Assembly (NCBI RefSeq): GCF_010727325.1
Contig: NZ_AP022565.1
Span: forward strand, 1,612,001-1,676,000
Reading direction: 5' to 3'
Length of the DNA: 64,000 bases
Source: Mycolicibacterium alvei
Lineage (GTDB): Bacteria > Actinomycetota > Actinomycetes > Mycobacteriales > Mycobacteriaceae
The first letter of the stretch is position 1, and every line of letters begins with the position of its first letter. The position numbers and the translations under genes are program-made. Under the pieces are notes generated by a model that made no database searches, was not told the origin of the DNA, and saw only the letters and a program-made list of their open reading frames with translations. Positions 31,982 through 41,249 of the stretch are shown here, piece after piece.

Positions 31982-32938
31982 TTATCCCTTGCGGGCCTTG
32001 ACCGCCTCGGTCAGCTGCGGGCTGACCTTGAACAGGTCACCGACGATGCCGAGGTCGGCGATCTCGAAGATCGGAGCTTCCTCGTCCTTGTTCACCGCGA
32101 TGATCGTCTTCGACGTCTGCATGCCGGCGCGGTGCTGGATCGCGCCGGAGATGCCCAGTGCGATGTACAGCTGCGGCGAGACGGTCTTACCCGTCTGGCC
32201 GACCTGGAACTGGCCCGGGTAGTAACCCGAGTCGACTGCGGCACGGGAGGCACCGACGGCACCGCCCAGCGAGTCAGCCAGCTCTTCGACGACCGAGAAG
32301 CTCTCGGCGCTGCCGACGCCACGGCCACCGGCAACCACAACGCTGGCCTCGGTGAGCTCGGGGCGGTCACCGGCGACGACGGGCTCGCGCTTGGTGATCT
32401 TGGTCGCGTTCTCGGCCTGTGCCGGGACCTCGACGTTGACGACCTCGCCGGCACCGTCGGCCGGGGCGGCCTCGATGGCGCCCGGACGCACGGTGATCAC
32501 CGGGGTGTCACTGGTGACCTGCGCCTCGACCGTGAAGGCACCACCGAAGATGCTGTGGATACCCACCGCACCTTCGCGGACCTCGACGACGTCGACCAGC
32601 AGGCCCGAGCCGATACGCGCGGCCAGGCGAGCGGCGACTTCCTTGCCGTCCGCGGTGGCGGCGACGATCACGCCGGCGGGCGCGGCCGACTCGGCCAGCC
32701 CGGCCAGCACGTCGACGACCGGGGTGACCAGGTAGTTCTCTGCGTCGTCGGATTCGGCGACGTAGATCTTGGCCGCACCGGCGGCCTTCAGACCGTCGAC
32801 CAGCGGAGCAGCGGTGCCGGGCTTGCCCACCACGACGGCGGCAGGCTCACCCAGAACACGGGCGGCGGTGATGAGTTCGGCGCTGACCTTTTTCAGTGCG
32901 CCTTCGGAGTGCTCAGCGAGCACAAGTACTTCAGCCAT
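31982..32938 (-). CDS. etfA: Electron transfer flavoprotein alpha subunit
   Basis: EtfA binds FAD and with EtfB passes electrons from acyl-CoA and other dehydrogenases to the respiratory chain through ETF:quinone oxidoreductase. The 318-aa product starts [19 protein letters not shown] and has the C-terminal FAD site: [30 protein letters not shown] and [20 protein letters not shown]. It follows etfB by 37 bp. A strong hairpin lies just after the stop. Confidence 0.96.
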   Translation of the reverse strand: MAEVLVLAEHSEGALKKVSAELITAARVLGEPAAVVVGKPGTAAPLVDGLKAAGAAKIYVAESDDAENYLVTPVVDVLAGLAESAAPAGVIVAATADGKEVAARLAARIGSGLLVDVVEVREGAVGIHSIFGGAFTVEAQVTSDTPVITVRPGAIEAAPADGAGEVVNVEVPAQAENATKITKREPVVAGDRPELTEASVVVAGGRGVGSAESFSVVEELADSLGGAVGASRAAVDSGYYPGQFQVGQTGKTVSPQLYIALGISGAIQHRAGMQTSKTIIAVNKDEEAPIFEIADLGIVGDLFKVSPQLTEAVKARKG

Positions 32939-32975
32939 GAGTTTCGTCTTGTCTTTCGTTCGATCGAATCAGCTT

Positions 32976-33767
32976 CTAGATCAATTTCTGAGCGACCAGG
33001 TACTCGGCGATCTTCGTGCCGCCGTCACCTTCGTCGGTCACCTTCTCACCGGCGGTCTTCGGCGGCTTCGGGGTCGAAGCCAGCACCTTGGAACCGGCAT
33101 TGGCGACGCCGACCTCATCGGCTTCCACGCCGATCTCGGCGAGGGTGAGCACGGTGACTTCCTTCTTCTTCGCGGCCATGATGCCCTTGAAGGAGGGGAA
33201 GCGGGGCTCGTTGATCTTCTCGTTGACGCTGACGACGGCCGGCAGCGAGGCCTCGAGGCTGAACACGCCCTCGTCGGTCTCACGCTCGGCGGTGACCTTC
33301 CCGCCCTCGACGGTCAGCTTGCGCACGTGGGTGAGCTGCGGCAGGCCCAGGTACTCGGCGATCACGGCCGGGACGGCACCGCCGACGCCGTCGGTGGCTT
33401 CGTTACCGGCGATGACCAGCTCGGTGCCCTCGATGGTGCCCAGCGCGCGGGCCAGGGCCCACCCGGTCTGGATCACGTCGGAGCCGTGCATGCCGTCGTC
33501 CTTGAGGTGTACAGCCTTGTCGGCGCCCATGGACAGCGCCTTGCGGATCGCCTCGGTGGCGCGCTCCGGGCCGGCGGTCAGCACGGTGACAGTGCTGTCT
33601 CCGCCCTCGCGCTCCTTGATCAACAGCGCCTCTTCCACGGCGCGCTCGTTGATCTCGTCGAGCACGGCGTCGGCAGCCTCGCGGTCGAGGGTGAAATCGC
33701 CGTCGGACAGCTTCCGCTCCGACCAAGTGTCTGGGACCTGTTTGATCAGGACCACGATGTTCGTCAT
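32976..33767 (-). CDS. etfB: Electron transfer flavoprotein beta subunit
   Basis: The 263-aa partner of EtfA binds AMP structurally and carries the recognition loop for dehydrogenases. It starts MTNIVVLIKQVPDTWSERKL and includes DREAADAVLDEINERAVEEAL and NEATDGVGGAVPAVIAEYLG. I chose ATG 33767 from family alignment; a GAGGAGG lies about 14 bases upstream. The intergenic region carries a 16-bp perfect palindrome (33839-33854) that may be its operator. Confidence 0.95.
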   Translation of the reverse strand: MTNIVVLIKQVPDTWSERKLSDGDFTLDREAADAVLDEINERAVEEALLIKEREGGDSTVTVLTAGPERATEAIRKALSMGADKAVHLKDDGMHGSDVIQTGWALARALGTIEGTELVIAGNEATDGVGGAVPAVIAEYLGLPQLTHVRKLTVEGGKVTAERETDEGVFSLEASLPAVVSVNEKINEPRFPSFKGIMAAKKKEVTVLTLAEIGVEADEVGVANAGSKVLASTPKPPKTAGEKVTDEGDGGTKIAEYLVAQKLI

Positions 33768-33838
33768 GACTCTGGTTCGTCCTCCTCGATGAGACCGGTG
33801 ACCCGGGCTCATATCACGTTCTAGGCAACTAGCATCAT

Positions 33839-33854
33839 GTTACCGGTCGGTAAC
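33839..33854. promoter_or_regulatory. Perfect 16-bp palindrome upstream of etfB
   Basis: GTTACCG and CGGTAAC flank a GT centre, giving a perfect inverted repeat in the 217-bp gap between etfB and the divergent methyltransferase gene. It is 72 bp from the etfB start and 131 bp from the other. Size and symmetry fit a TetR-family operator, and similar CCG-CGG sites control fatty-acid oxidation genes in actinobacteria. The cognate regulator is not identified. Confidence 0.55.
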
Positions 33855-33984
33855 TTTTGATGGTTCGCAGGATCACCATAGCTGGTCGGAGTTTGTATTC
33901 CGGCGTCCCCTACCACACTCCTGACGTCAGGGAACGGTTCGCGGATAGGCCACCACCGCTTCACCTGGGTTAGCCTGCCTTCCA

Positions 33985-34770
33985 ATGAGCACTATTGTGG
34001 GCGACCCGGACGGCATCGAATCTCGAGCCCTACCCCTGACCGGCGAGCGGACCATACCCGGCCTGGCCGAGGAGAACTACTGGTTCCGCCGTCACGAGGT
34101 GGTGTACCAGCGATTGGCCGACCGCTGCGTCGATCGTGAGGTCCTGGAGGCCGGCTGCGGTGAGGGCTACGGCGCCGATCTGATCGCGGACGTCGCGCGC
34201 AAGGTGATTGCACTGGACTACGACGAGGCGACGGTGGCGCACGTGCGTGCCCGCTACCCCCGGGTGGACATCCGGCACGGCAACCTCGCCGAACTGCCCC
34301 TGGCCGACCGGTCGGTCGACGTCGTGGTCAACTTCCAGGTCATCGAGCACCTGTGGGATCAGGGCCAATTCGTCTCCGAGTGCTTCCGGGTGCTGCGACC
34401 GGGAGGCGTGTTCCTGGTCTCCACTCCCAACCGGATCACCTTCTCCCCCGGTCGGGACACTCCGCTCAACCCGTTCCACACCCGTGAGCTCAATGCCGCC
34501 GAGCTGACCGAACTGCTGCACGACGCCGGATTCACGGTCGAGTCGATGCTCGGGGTTTTCCATGGCGCCGGGCTCGCCGAACTCGACGCTCGCCACGGCG
34601 GCTCGATCATCGAGGCGCAGGTGCAGCGCGCCGTGGCCGACGCACCGTGGCCCGAGCAGCTGCTCACCGATGTCGCCGCGGTGCGTATCGACGATTTCGA
34701 CCTCACCTGCGCCGACGAGCGCAACATTGACGACAGCCTCGACCTGGTGGCGATCGCGGTGCGGCCGTGA
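33985..34770 (+). CDS. SAM-dependent methyltransferase of the MGLP cluster
   Basis: The 261-aa class I methyltransferase has motif I VLEAGCGEGYGADLI, acidic loop VIALDYDE and post-motifs VDVVVNFQVIEHLWD and LRPGGVFLVSTPN. It corresponds to Rv3030, placed in the methylglucose lipopolysaccharide cluster and proposed to methylate that polysaccharide. The exact hydroxyl is not readable here. It overlaps the GH57 start by GTGA. TAGCCT at 33971-33976, 8 bases before the ATG, suggests a nearly leaderless transcript. Confidence 0.88.
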   Translation: MSTIVGDPDGIESRALPLTGERTIPGLAEENYWFRRHEVVYQRLADRCVDREVLEAGCGEGYGADLIADVARKVIALDYDEATVAHVRARYPRVDIRHGNLAELPLADRSVDVVVNFQVIEHLWDQGQFVSECFRVLRPGGVFLVSTPNRITFSPGRDTPLNPFHTRELNAAELTELLHDAGFTVESMLGVFHGAGLAELDARHGGSIIEAQVQRAVADAPWPEQLLTDVAAVRIDDFDLTCADERNIDDSLDLVAIAVRP

Positions 34771-36329
34771 CCTCGAATCCCGAGCCCGATCCGGTACCTG
34801 AGCCCCCGGTACCCGGGTTGTTCACGCTCGTCCTGCACACCCACCTGCCCTGGCTGGCCCATCACGGCCGCTGGCCGGTCGGCGAGGAATGGCTCTACCA
34901 GTCCTGGGCGGCCGCCTACCTACCGTTGATGCGAGTGCTGCGCGGCCTGGCCGCCGAGGGTCGCCGCCACCTGCTCACCCTCGGCATGACGCCGGTGGTC
35001 ACCGCCCAGCTCGATGACCCCTACTGCCTGACGGGGATGCACCACTGGCTGGCCAACTGGCAGCTGCGCGCCCAGGAAGCGACGACCCTGCGTAGCCCAG
35101 AAGGATTGCGACAGTTCGGGATTCGCGAGTATGCCGAAGCCGGTGCGGCCATCGAGGAGTTCGCCGCCCACTGGCGTCATGGTGCCAGTGGGTTGCTGCG
35201 CGGGCTGATCGACGCCGAGACCATCGAACTGCTCGGCGGCCCACTCGCGCACCCGTTCCAGCCGTTGCTCAATCCGCGGCTGCGCGAGTTCGCGCTGCGC
35301 GAAGGCCTGGCCGACGCCCGGCAGCGGTTCGGGCACACCCCCGTCGGCATCTGGGCGCCCGAGTGTGCGTACGCACCCGGCATGGAAACCGGCTACGCCG
35401 CGGCCGGTGTCGGCCATTTCATGGTGGACGGCCCGTCTCTCCACGGTGACACCGCGCTGGGCCGGCCCGTCGGCGAGACCGACGTGGTGGCCTTCGGCCG
35501 CGACCTTCAGGTCAGCTACCGGGTGTGGTCGCCGAAGTCCGGTTATCCCGGTCATGCCGCGTATCGCGATTTCCACACCTACGACCACACCACCGGCCTC
35601 AAACCGTCCCGGGTCACCGGTCGCAACGTCCCGTCCGAGGAGAAGGCGCCCTACGATCCGCAGCGCGCCGACCGCGCAATCGACGAACATGTCGCCGATT
35701 TCGTCGCGGTGGTCCGCCGCCGCCTGATCAGCGAGAGCGAACGGCTCGGCCGGCCGACACACGTGGTGGCCGCGTTCGACACCGAACTGTTCGGGCACTG
35801 GTGGTACGAGGGTCCGGAGTGGCTGGGCCGGGTACTGCGGGCGCTGCCCGAGGCCGGCGTGCGGGTGGGAACCCTCGCGGACGCCAAGGCCCAGGGTTTC
35901 GTCGGTACACCCGTCGAATTGCCGCCCAGCTCATGGGGTTCGGGCAAAAACTGGCAGGTATGGAACGGACCGGCGGTGAGCGACCTCGTGCAGCTCAACA
36001 GCGAGGTTGTCGACGGGGCGCTGAGCACCGTGGACAAGGCGCTCGCCCAGCACACCGCGGTCGGTGCGCCAACCCCACGCGACCGGGTGGCCGATCAGAT
36101 TCTGCGGGAGACCCTGTTGACGGTGTCCAGTGACTGGCCGTTCATGGTGAGCAAGGATTCGGCCGCCGAATACGCGCGCTACCGTGCACACCTGCACGCC
36201 CATGCGACCCGCGAGATCTCCGATGCACTGGCATCGGGCCATCGCGACCATGCCGAGCGCCTCGCCGACAGCTGGAACAAGGCCGACGGCCTGTTCGGCG
36301 CCCTCGACGCCCGGCGTCTGCCAAAATGA
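34767..36329 (+). CDS. GH57-family glycoside hydrolase/branching enzyme
   Basis: The 520-aa product has conserved GH57 regions: LHTHLPWLAHHGRWPVGEEW, the probable nucleophile Glu in IWAPECAYAPGMETGY, the Asp in AAFDTELFGHWWYEGPEW and a C-terminal helical domain ending near GLFGALDARR. GH57 members of this type form alpha-1,6 branches in alpha-1,4-glucans; its homologue Rv3031 belongs to the MGLP cluster. GTG 34767 is coupled to the methyltransferase. A 91-bp gap with a palindrome separates it from the glycosyltransferase. Confidence 0.92.
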   Translation: MTSNPEPDPVPEPPVPGLFTLVLHTHLPWLAHHGRWPVGEEWLYQSWAAAYLPLMRVLRGLAAEGRRHLLTLGMTPVVTAQLDDPYCLTGMHHWLANWQLRAQEATTLRSPEGLRQFGIREYAEAGAAIEEFAAHWRHGASGLLRGLIDAETIELLGGPLAHPFQPLLNPRLREFALREGLADARQRFGHTPVGIWAPECAYAPGMETGYAAAGVGHFMVDGPSLHGDTALGRPVGETDVVAFGRDLQVSYRVWSPKSGYPGHAAYRDFHTYDHTTGLKPSRVTGRNVPSEEKAPYDPQRADRAIDEHVADFVAVVRRRLISESERLGRPTHVVAAFDTELFGHWWYEGPEWLGRVLRALPEAGVRVGTLADAKAQGFVGTPVELPPSSWGSGKNWQVWNGPAVSDLVQLNSEVVDGALSTVDKALAQHTAVGAPTPRDRVADQILRETLLTVSSDWPFMVSKDSAAEYARYRAHLHAHATREISDALASGHRDHAERLADSWNKADGLFGALDARRLPK

Positions 36330-36337
36330 CCATCAGC

Positions 36338-36398
36338 GCGAGCGTGCGTGTCTGCCGCTCGACACCCCGCCAATCCTCAGCATTGTGCGCACGCTCGC
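36338..36398. repeat. Inverted repeat between GH57 and glycosyltransferase genes
   Basis: GCGAGCGTGCG at 36338-36348 is perfectly complementary to 36388-36398. The 39-base loop contains CGCTCGACACCCCGCC. It fills most of the 91-bp gap inside an otherwise tight operon. I recall related GCGAGCGTGCG-type intergenic elements in other mycobacteria, so a dispersed repeat is possible; an mRNA processing or attenuating hairpin is the alternative. Confidence 0.6.
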
Positions 36399-36420
36399 AC
36401 CGGCACGAAAGCACGTAGGC

Positions 36421-37662
36421 ATGAAGATCCTGATGGTGTCATGGGAATACCCGCCTGTCGTCGTGGGCGGGTTGGGCCGACACGTGCACCACCTGGCCAC
36501 CGCACTGGCCGAAGCCGGTCACGAGGTCGTGGTGCTCAGCCGCAGGCCCACCGACACCGACCCGAGCACCCACCCCTCGACCGACGAGGTCAGTGAGGGC
36601 GTCCGGGTGGTGGCCGCCGCGCAGGACCCGCACGAATTCGAGTTCGGCACGGACATGATGGCCTGGACGCTGGCCATGGGGCACGCGATGGTGCGTACCG
36701 GCCTTGCCGTCAAAGACTATTCGGGTGACCGCTGGGTTCCCGACCTCGTGCACGCCCACGACTGGCTGGTCGCCCACCCCGCCATCGCTCTGGCCGAATA
36801 TTTCGATGTGCCACTGGTTTCCACCATCCATGCCACCGAGGCCGGACGGCATTCCGGGTGGGTCTCCGGCCCGATCAGCCGTCAGGTACACGCCGTGGAG
36901 TCCTGGCTGGTGCGCGAATCCGATTCACTGATCACCTGTTCGGCGTCGATGAACGAGGAGATCACCGAGCTGTTCGGACCCGAACTGTCCGAGATCCGGG
37001 TGATCCGCAACGGGATCGACGCCGACCTCTGGCCGTTTGCGCCCCGACGCCCCCGTCAGGGGCCGCCCGAGTTGCTCTACCTCGGTCGCCTGGAATACGA
37101 GAAGGGCGTGCACGACGCGATTGCGGCCCTGCCCCGTATCCGCCGCGCACATCCGGGCACCACACTGACCATCGCGGGCGACGGTACCCAGCAGCAGTGG
37201 CTCGTCGAGCAGGCCCGAAAGCACAAGGTGCTCAAGGCCACCCGATTCGTCGGGCGGCTCGGTCACGAGGAATTGCTGCAGGCACTGCAGGCGGCCGACG
37301 CCGCCGTGCTGCCCAGCCACTACGAGCCGTTCGGCATCGTCGCGTTGGAGGCCGCGGCCACCGGTACCCCGCTGGTGACCTCCAATGTCGGCGGCCTGGG
37401 TGAAGCGGTGATCAACGGCCAGACCGGAATGTCCTTCGCACCACGGGATGTGGTGGGGCTGGCCGCGGCGGTCCGGGCTGTGCTCGATGACCCCGAGGCG
37501 GCCCAGCGCCGGGCGATCGCCGCGCGCGAGCGGCTCAGCGCCGACTTCGACTGGCACACCGTGGCCGCCGAGACCAGCCAGGTCTATCTGGCCGCCAAAC
37601 GCGCCGAACGCGAACCACATCCGCGCCGGCCGATCGTCGAGCACGCACTGCCCGAGCGTTGA
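36421..37662 (+). CDS. GT4-family alpha-glucosyltransferase (Rv3032 type)
   Basis: The 413-aa product is a GT-B glycosyltransferase: MKILMVSWEYPPVVVGGLG at the donor/acceptor-domain start, NGIDADLWPF, LLYLGRLEYEKGVHD and the E-x7-E motif EPFGIVALEAA. The M. tuberculosis homologue Rv3032 is an alpha-1,4-glucosyltransferase elongating methylglucose lipopolysaccharide and contributing to glycogen-like glucan. The frame is open 79 codons upstream, but that region covers the palindrome; ATG 36421 gives the family length. Confidence 0.92.
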   Translation: MKILMVSWEYPPVVVGGLGRHVHHLATALAEAGHEVVVLSRRPTDTDPSTHPSTDEVSEGVRVVAAAQDPHEFEFGTDMMAWTLAMGHAMVRTGLAVKDYSGDRWVPDLVHAHDWLVAHPAIALAEYFDVPLVSTIHATEAGRHSGWVSGPISRQVHAVESWLVRESDSLITCSASMNEEITELFGPELSEIRVIRNGIDADLWPFAPRRPRQGPPELLYLGRLEYEKGVHDAIAALPRIRRAHPGTTLTIAGDGTQQQWLVEQARKHKVLKATRFVGRLGHEELLQALQAADAAVLPSHYEPFGIVALEAAATGTPLVTSNVGGLGEAVINGQTGMSFAPRDVVGLAAAVRAVLDDPEAAQRRAIAARERLSADFDWHTVAAETSQVYLAAKRAEREPHPRRPIVEHALPER

Positions 37663-37725
37663 CGCACGCGTTCGAGAATCACCGAACCGCTGTCGGCCGC
37701 GGATTCCACCAAGCACAATCGAGCC

Positions 37726-38331
37726 GTGACCCGGACCGGTAAGAACTTAGGTAAGGCGTGCGCCGTGCTCGTCGGCGCGATAATCTCGCTCGGCCTCGCC
37801 GCCCCGGCGACCGCCGATCCCAACGGCTCGGCGCCCACACTGCCCGTGTTTGTGCCCCACCCGTCGGACTGGGCGCCGAACTACACGGTGTTCCCGTACA
37901 ACCTGTGGCAGGTACGCGTCACCGGAGCGCAGCTCGACGCCCAGCGGGAGTCCTGCCAGTGGTTCAACGCCCAGTACGGCACCTTGATGACCCAGATCGT
38001 GGGCTTCCAGAAATTCCTGGGCGATCAGCACGACTACTGGACCGCGCCGGGCGTGCAGGCTGCCGGTGACACCGTGAGAGCCAACGTCGACCAGTCGGCG
38101 GCGTTCCTCGATCCCCGCGCGCACGCCCTCTACATCACCAACTACCCCGACCAGAGCCAGTATTCACCGCTGTACAACGGCGACTCGATCTATCACCTCT
38201 GGTATCAGCTGACCCAGATCAGCGACAAAATCGCCACACAGCAGCCGGCCGGGGTCATCAACGCCAATATCGCCACGGCCAATGTCTACGGCAACGTGAT
38301 CCGCGACTCCGGGGTGTGCAAAGGGGCCTGA
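37726..38331 (+). CDS. Secreted protein of unknown function (Rv3033 type)
   Basis: The 201-aa product has a cleavable signal peptide (VLVGAIISLGLAAPATADPN, probable cleavage after ATA or TAD near residue 31) and a mature region rich in Tyr, Trp and Gln. I do not recognise a catalytic domain. By position it matches Rv3033, a conserved secreted mycobacterial protein. The start is GTG 37726. It is 63 bp beyond the glycosyltransferase and converges on the hexapeptide acyltransferase. Confidence 0.75.
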   Translation: MTRTGKNLGKACAVLVGAIISLGLAAPATADPNGSAPTLPVFVPHPSDWAPNYTVFPYNLWQVRVTGAQLDAQRESCQWFNAQYGTLMTQIVGFQKFLGDQHDYWTAPGVQAAGDTVRANVDQSAAFLDPRAHALYITNYPDQSQYSPLYNGDSIYHLWYQLTQISDKIATQQPAGVINANIATANVYGNVIRDSGVCKGA

Positions 38332-38340
38332 TCAGCCCGT

Positions 38341-39084
38341 TCAGTTGCTGTTGGCGGCTTTCTTGCGCTCGATGTCGGCCAGGGCCTCGGCCAGCTCGGC
38401 TCGCTCGGCGGCCGATGTCTCCCAATCCAGCTTGCGGTTCTTGACCACCTTGGCCGGCGCCCCGACGGCGATCGAGAAATCGGGGATCTCGCCCTTGACC
38501 ACAGCGTGGGCACCCAACACGCAACCACGGCCGATCGAGGTGTTGCGCAGGATCGTGACCTTCGCGGCGACCCAGGTGTCCGGGCCGATGCGCACCGGGC
38601 CCTTGATGATGCCCTGGTCCTTGATGGGCATGTCGATGTTGTCCATCTTGTGGTCGAAGTCGCACACGTAGCACCAGTCGGCCATCAGCGCGGAGTCGCC
38701 GAGCTCGATGTCGAGATAGGTGTTGATCACGTTGTCGCGGCCCAGCACCACCTTGTCGCCGATGCGCAACGAGCCCTCGTGACAGCGGATCGTGTTCTTG
38801 TCACCGATGTGCACCCAGCGGCCGATCTCCATCTGGGCCAGTTCCGGCGTGCACTGGATCTCCACACCCTTGCCGAGGAAGACCATGCCGCGGGTGATGA
38901 TGTGCGGGTTGGCCAGCTTGAACTTCAGCAACCGGAAATACCGCACGAGGTACCAGGGGGTGTAGGCCCGGTTGTCGATGACCCACTTCAGCGACGCCCT
39001 CGTCAGGAAGTCGGCCTGGCGCGGATCACGTAGCCGGGAGCCCCGCCAGCGTTTGTGAATTGGGGCGCCCCACATCGTCGTCAT
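38341..39084 (-). CDS. Hexapeptide-repeat acyltransferase
   Basis: The 247-aa product has left-handed beta-helix repeats from about residue 65: GKGVEIQCTPELAQMEIG, IGDKNTIRC, LRIGDKVVLG, VRIGPDTWVAAKVTILRN and IGRGCVLGAHAVVKGEIP. Such enzymes acetylate sugars; its homologue Rv3034c is considered the acetyltransferase candidate for methylglucose lipopolysaccharide. I chose ATG 39084 (MTTMWGAPIHKRW), which excludes an upstream extension without hexapeptide character. Confidence 0.85.
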   Translation of the reverse strand: MTTMWGAPIHKRWRGSRLRDPRQADFLTRASLKWVIDNRAYTPWYLVRYFRLLKFKLANPHIITRGMVFLGKGVEIQCTPELAQMEIGRWVHIGDKNTIRCHEGSLRIGDKVVLGRDNVINTYLDIELGDSALMADWCYVCDFDHKMDNIDMPIKDQGIIKGPVRIGPDTWVAAKVTILRNTSIGRGCVLGAHAVVKGEIPDFSIAVGAPAKVVKNRKLDWETSAAERAELAEALADIERKKAANSN

Positions 39085-39193
39085 GGCCGGAAAGCCTACG
39101 CGAGGCCACCAACCGCCCCCTTCACGAGTAGCGGCTACCCTCACGTGAGTCACAAATACGAGCGCGCTGCGTTTTCGGCGACGAAAGGACACC

Positions 39194-40477
39194 GTGTTCC
39201 GGCGATACCTTGCACTTGTGGTCACGGTGCTTTTCACGGGCCTTCTTGCCGGTTGCGAAAACACCGATTCCTGGGTCGACCCGCACGCCGCACCCGGCTG
39301 GTCAGCGCAATACGGCGATGCCGCCAACAGCAGCTACACCCGGTCCCGTGGTCCCGAGGCGCTGCGGCTGGAGTGGAGCCGGTCGGTCAAGGGTGCACTG
39401 GAGGCCCAGGTGGCGCTGAGCGGGAACAACCGCCTGGCGGCCAACGCGCAGACCGCCGGGGGCTGTTCGTTGATGGTGTGGGAGGCCGACAACAACGCCC
39501 GGCAACGCTGGTGTACGCGACTCGTGCTGGGTGGCGGCTGGTCCAGCCCGCTGTTCGACGGGTTCGACAACGTCTACGTCGGCCAGCCCGGCACCATCCT
39601 GTCCTTCCCGCCGACGCAGTGGATCCGTTGGCGCCAGCCGGTGATCGGCATGCCGACCACGCCCCGGCTGCTCGATGACGGTCAGCTGCTGGTAGTCACC
39701 CATCTGGGTCAGGTGCTGGTGTTCAACGGGCATCGCGGCACGACCGAGGGCACACCGCTGGATCTGGTCTCCGGCGTGGACCCGACCGATTCACAGCGTG
39801 GTCTCGCCGACTGTCTGCCTGCCCGCTCCCGCTGCCCGGTGGCGGCCGCACCCGCGTTCTCGCATGAAGCGGGCCTGGTGGTGCTGAGCGTGTGGCAGCC
39901 CGGTGCCGAGGCGCCCGTGCTGATCGGATTGCGCTACCACCCCGGCCAGGCGACATTGCTGACGCAGGAATGGACGAGCACCGCGGTGGGCCGTGGGCCG
40001 CTGGCCAGCCCGGTGCTGTCGGCCGACGGGTCGACGGTGTACGTCAACGGCCGCGATCAGAAGCTGTGGGCGCTGAACTCCGCCGACGGTTCACCGAAAT
40101 GGTCGGTGCCGCTGAACTATCTGGCCCAGACCCCGCCGTCGGTGTCACCGGACGGGTTGATCGTGGCCGGCGGTGGGCCCGACGCCAAGCTGACCGCGGT
40201 GCGCGACGCCGGCGATCACGGCGAGGTCGCCTGGACCCGTGACGATGTCGTACCGCTGACCACGTCGAGCCGCGCGGACGGGGTGGGTTACACGGTGGCC
40301 CGTGAGGGCGGGCACGGCCAGACGCTGTTGGTCTTCGACACCGGCGACGGGCACACGCTCAACAGTTATCCCGTACCCGAGGCCACCGGCTGGCCGGTCG
40401 GGGTTTCGATCGGGCACGACCACCGGATCGTCACCGCCACCAGCGACGGTCAGGTGTACGGGTTCGCGCCTGCGTGA
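39194..40477 (+). CDS. PQQ-like beta-propeller lipoprotein (Rv3035 type)
   Basis: The 427-aa product begins with a lipoprotein signal (LALVVTVLFTGLLAGC, lipobox LLAGC), followed by repeated WSRSVKG/GTILSFPP/KLWALNSADGSPKWSVPL blades typical of PQQ/BamB-like propellers. The role is unknown; BamB-like propellers scaffold envelope complexes. The start is GTG 39194. Its location within the MGLP region and the convergent Rv3036c-like gene suggests an envelope function. Confidence 0.85.
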   Translation: MFRRYLALVVTVLFTGLLAGCENTDSWVDPHAAPGWSAQYGDAANSSYTRSRGPEALRLEWSRSVKGALEAQVALSGNNRLAANAQTAGGCSLMVWEADNNARQRWCTRLVLGGGWSSPLFDGFDNVYVGQPGTILSFPPTQWIRWRQPVIGMPTTPRLLDDGQLLVVTHLGQVLVFNGHRGTTEGTPLDLVSGVDPTDSQRGLADCLPARSRCPVAAAPAFSHEAGLVVLSVWQPGAEAPVLIGLRYHPGQATLLTQEWTSTAVGRGPLASPVLSADGSTVYVNGRDQKLWALNSADGSPKWSVPLNYLAQTPPSVSPDGLIVAGGGPDAKLTAVRDAGDHGEVAWTRDDVVPLTTSSRADGVGYTVAREGGHGQTLLVFDTGDGHTLNSYPVPEATGWPVGVSIGHDHRIVTATSDGQVYGFAPA

Positions 40478-40484
40478 TCTGAGC

Positions 40485-41174
40485 TCAGGCCAGCAGGGCC
40501 GCCACGGCGGACCGCGGGACGTTGGCCTGGCTGGCTCCGGCGGCCTCGGGCAACAGTTCACCCTGGCCGAAGAAGAAGGTCACCGAGTCGTCGGTGATCG
40601 CAAAGTTCTGATAGTGCGCGGGGTCCAGGCCGATGGTCGGCGCGATGGCCTGTTCGACGCCGGACTGCTTCTGCAGTTCGCGCTGCACGATCGGGAAGAT
40701 CACGTCCAGCGGCTTGGATCCGGGCTTGAACAGGGTGTCGAAGGTGATCGGTGCCCGGGTGGCCTCGTTGTAGTTGAACGTCTTGTACCAGGTCTGCGGG
40801 TGGGCGCCGCCGACGTTCTGATACACCTCGAACACCAGGCTCTGGGTGCGTTGCGGCGTCCCGGAACTGTAGGCCGAGCCCTTGGCGTCCAGGACGTAGG
40901 GCTGGTCGCGTGATCCGGGCATATCCGAGACGTTGACGAAGCCGTCGCGGGTCTGGATCAGGTATGCGGCCACCGCCTGCTGATCGGGATACCCGACCGG
41001 GAACGTGTAATCCAGCGTGTAGGTGGCGTTGGCGGTGTGTACCTGACAGATCTGATCGTCGTCGACGCTGCCGCCGAGGTCGGCGCAGGCCGACTGCGCA
41101 GCCACCACGGGCATGCCGAGCCAGCCGACCAGCGCACCGGCTGCCAGCAGCACTGTCACAAGGGGAATTCGCAT
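40485..41174 (-). CDS. Secreted DUF3298/RsiV-like protein, TB22.2 type
   Basis: The 229-aa product has a signal peptide (LVTVLLAAGALVGWLGMPVVAA) and a mature domain with YTFPVGYPD, TFNYNEATRAPITFDTLF and FAITDDSVTFFFGQGELLPE, the pattern of DUF3298-type periplasmic domains. Its homologue Rv3036c (TB22.2) is reported as a cell-wall-associated esterase; no classical GxSxG is evident here, so I leave the activity open. Confidence 0.8.
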   Translation of the reverse strand: MRIPLVTVLLAAGALVGWLGMPVVAAQSACADLGGSVDDDQICQVHTANATYTLDYTFPVGYPDQQAVAAYLIQTRDGFVNVSDMPGSRDQPYVLDAKGSAYSSGTPQRTQSLVFEVYQNVGGAHPQTWYKTFNYNEATRAPITFDTLFKPGSKPLDVIFPIVQRELQKQSGVEQAIAPTIGLDPAHYQNFAITDDSVTFFFGQGELLPEAAGASQANVPRSAVAALLA

Positions 41175-41249
41175 CGTCAGTCGTCCTCGCAGGCGATCAA
41201 CTCACACCGACGGATCCACCGGCGTGTTTGGGACCAGGTTACTTGGCGG

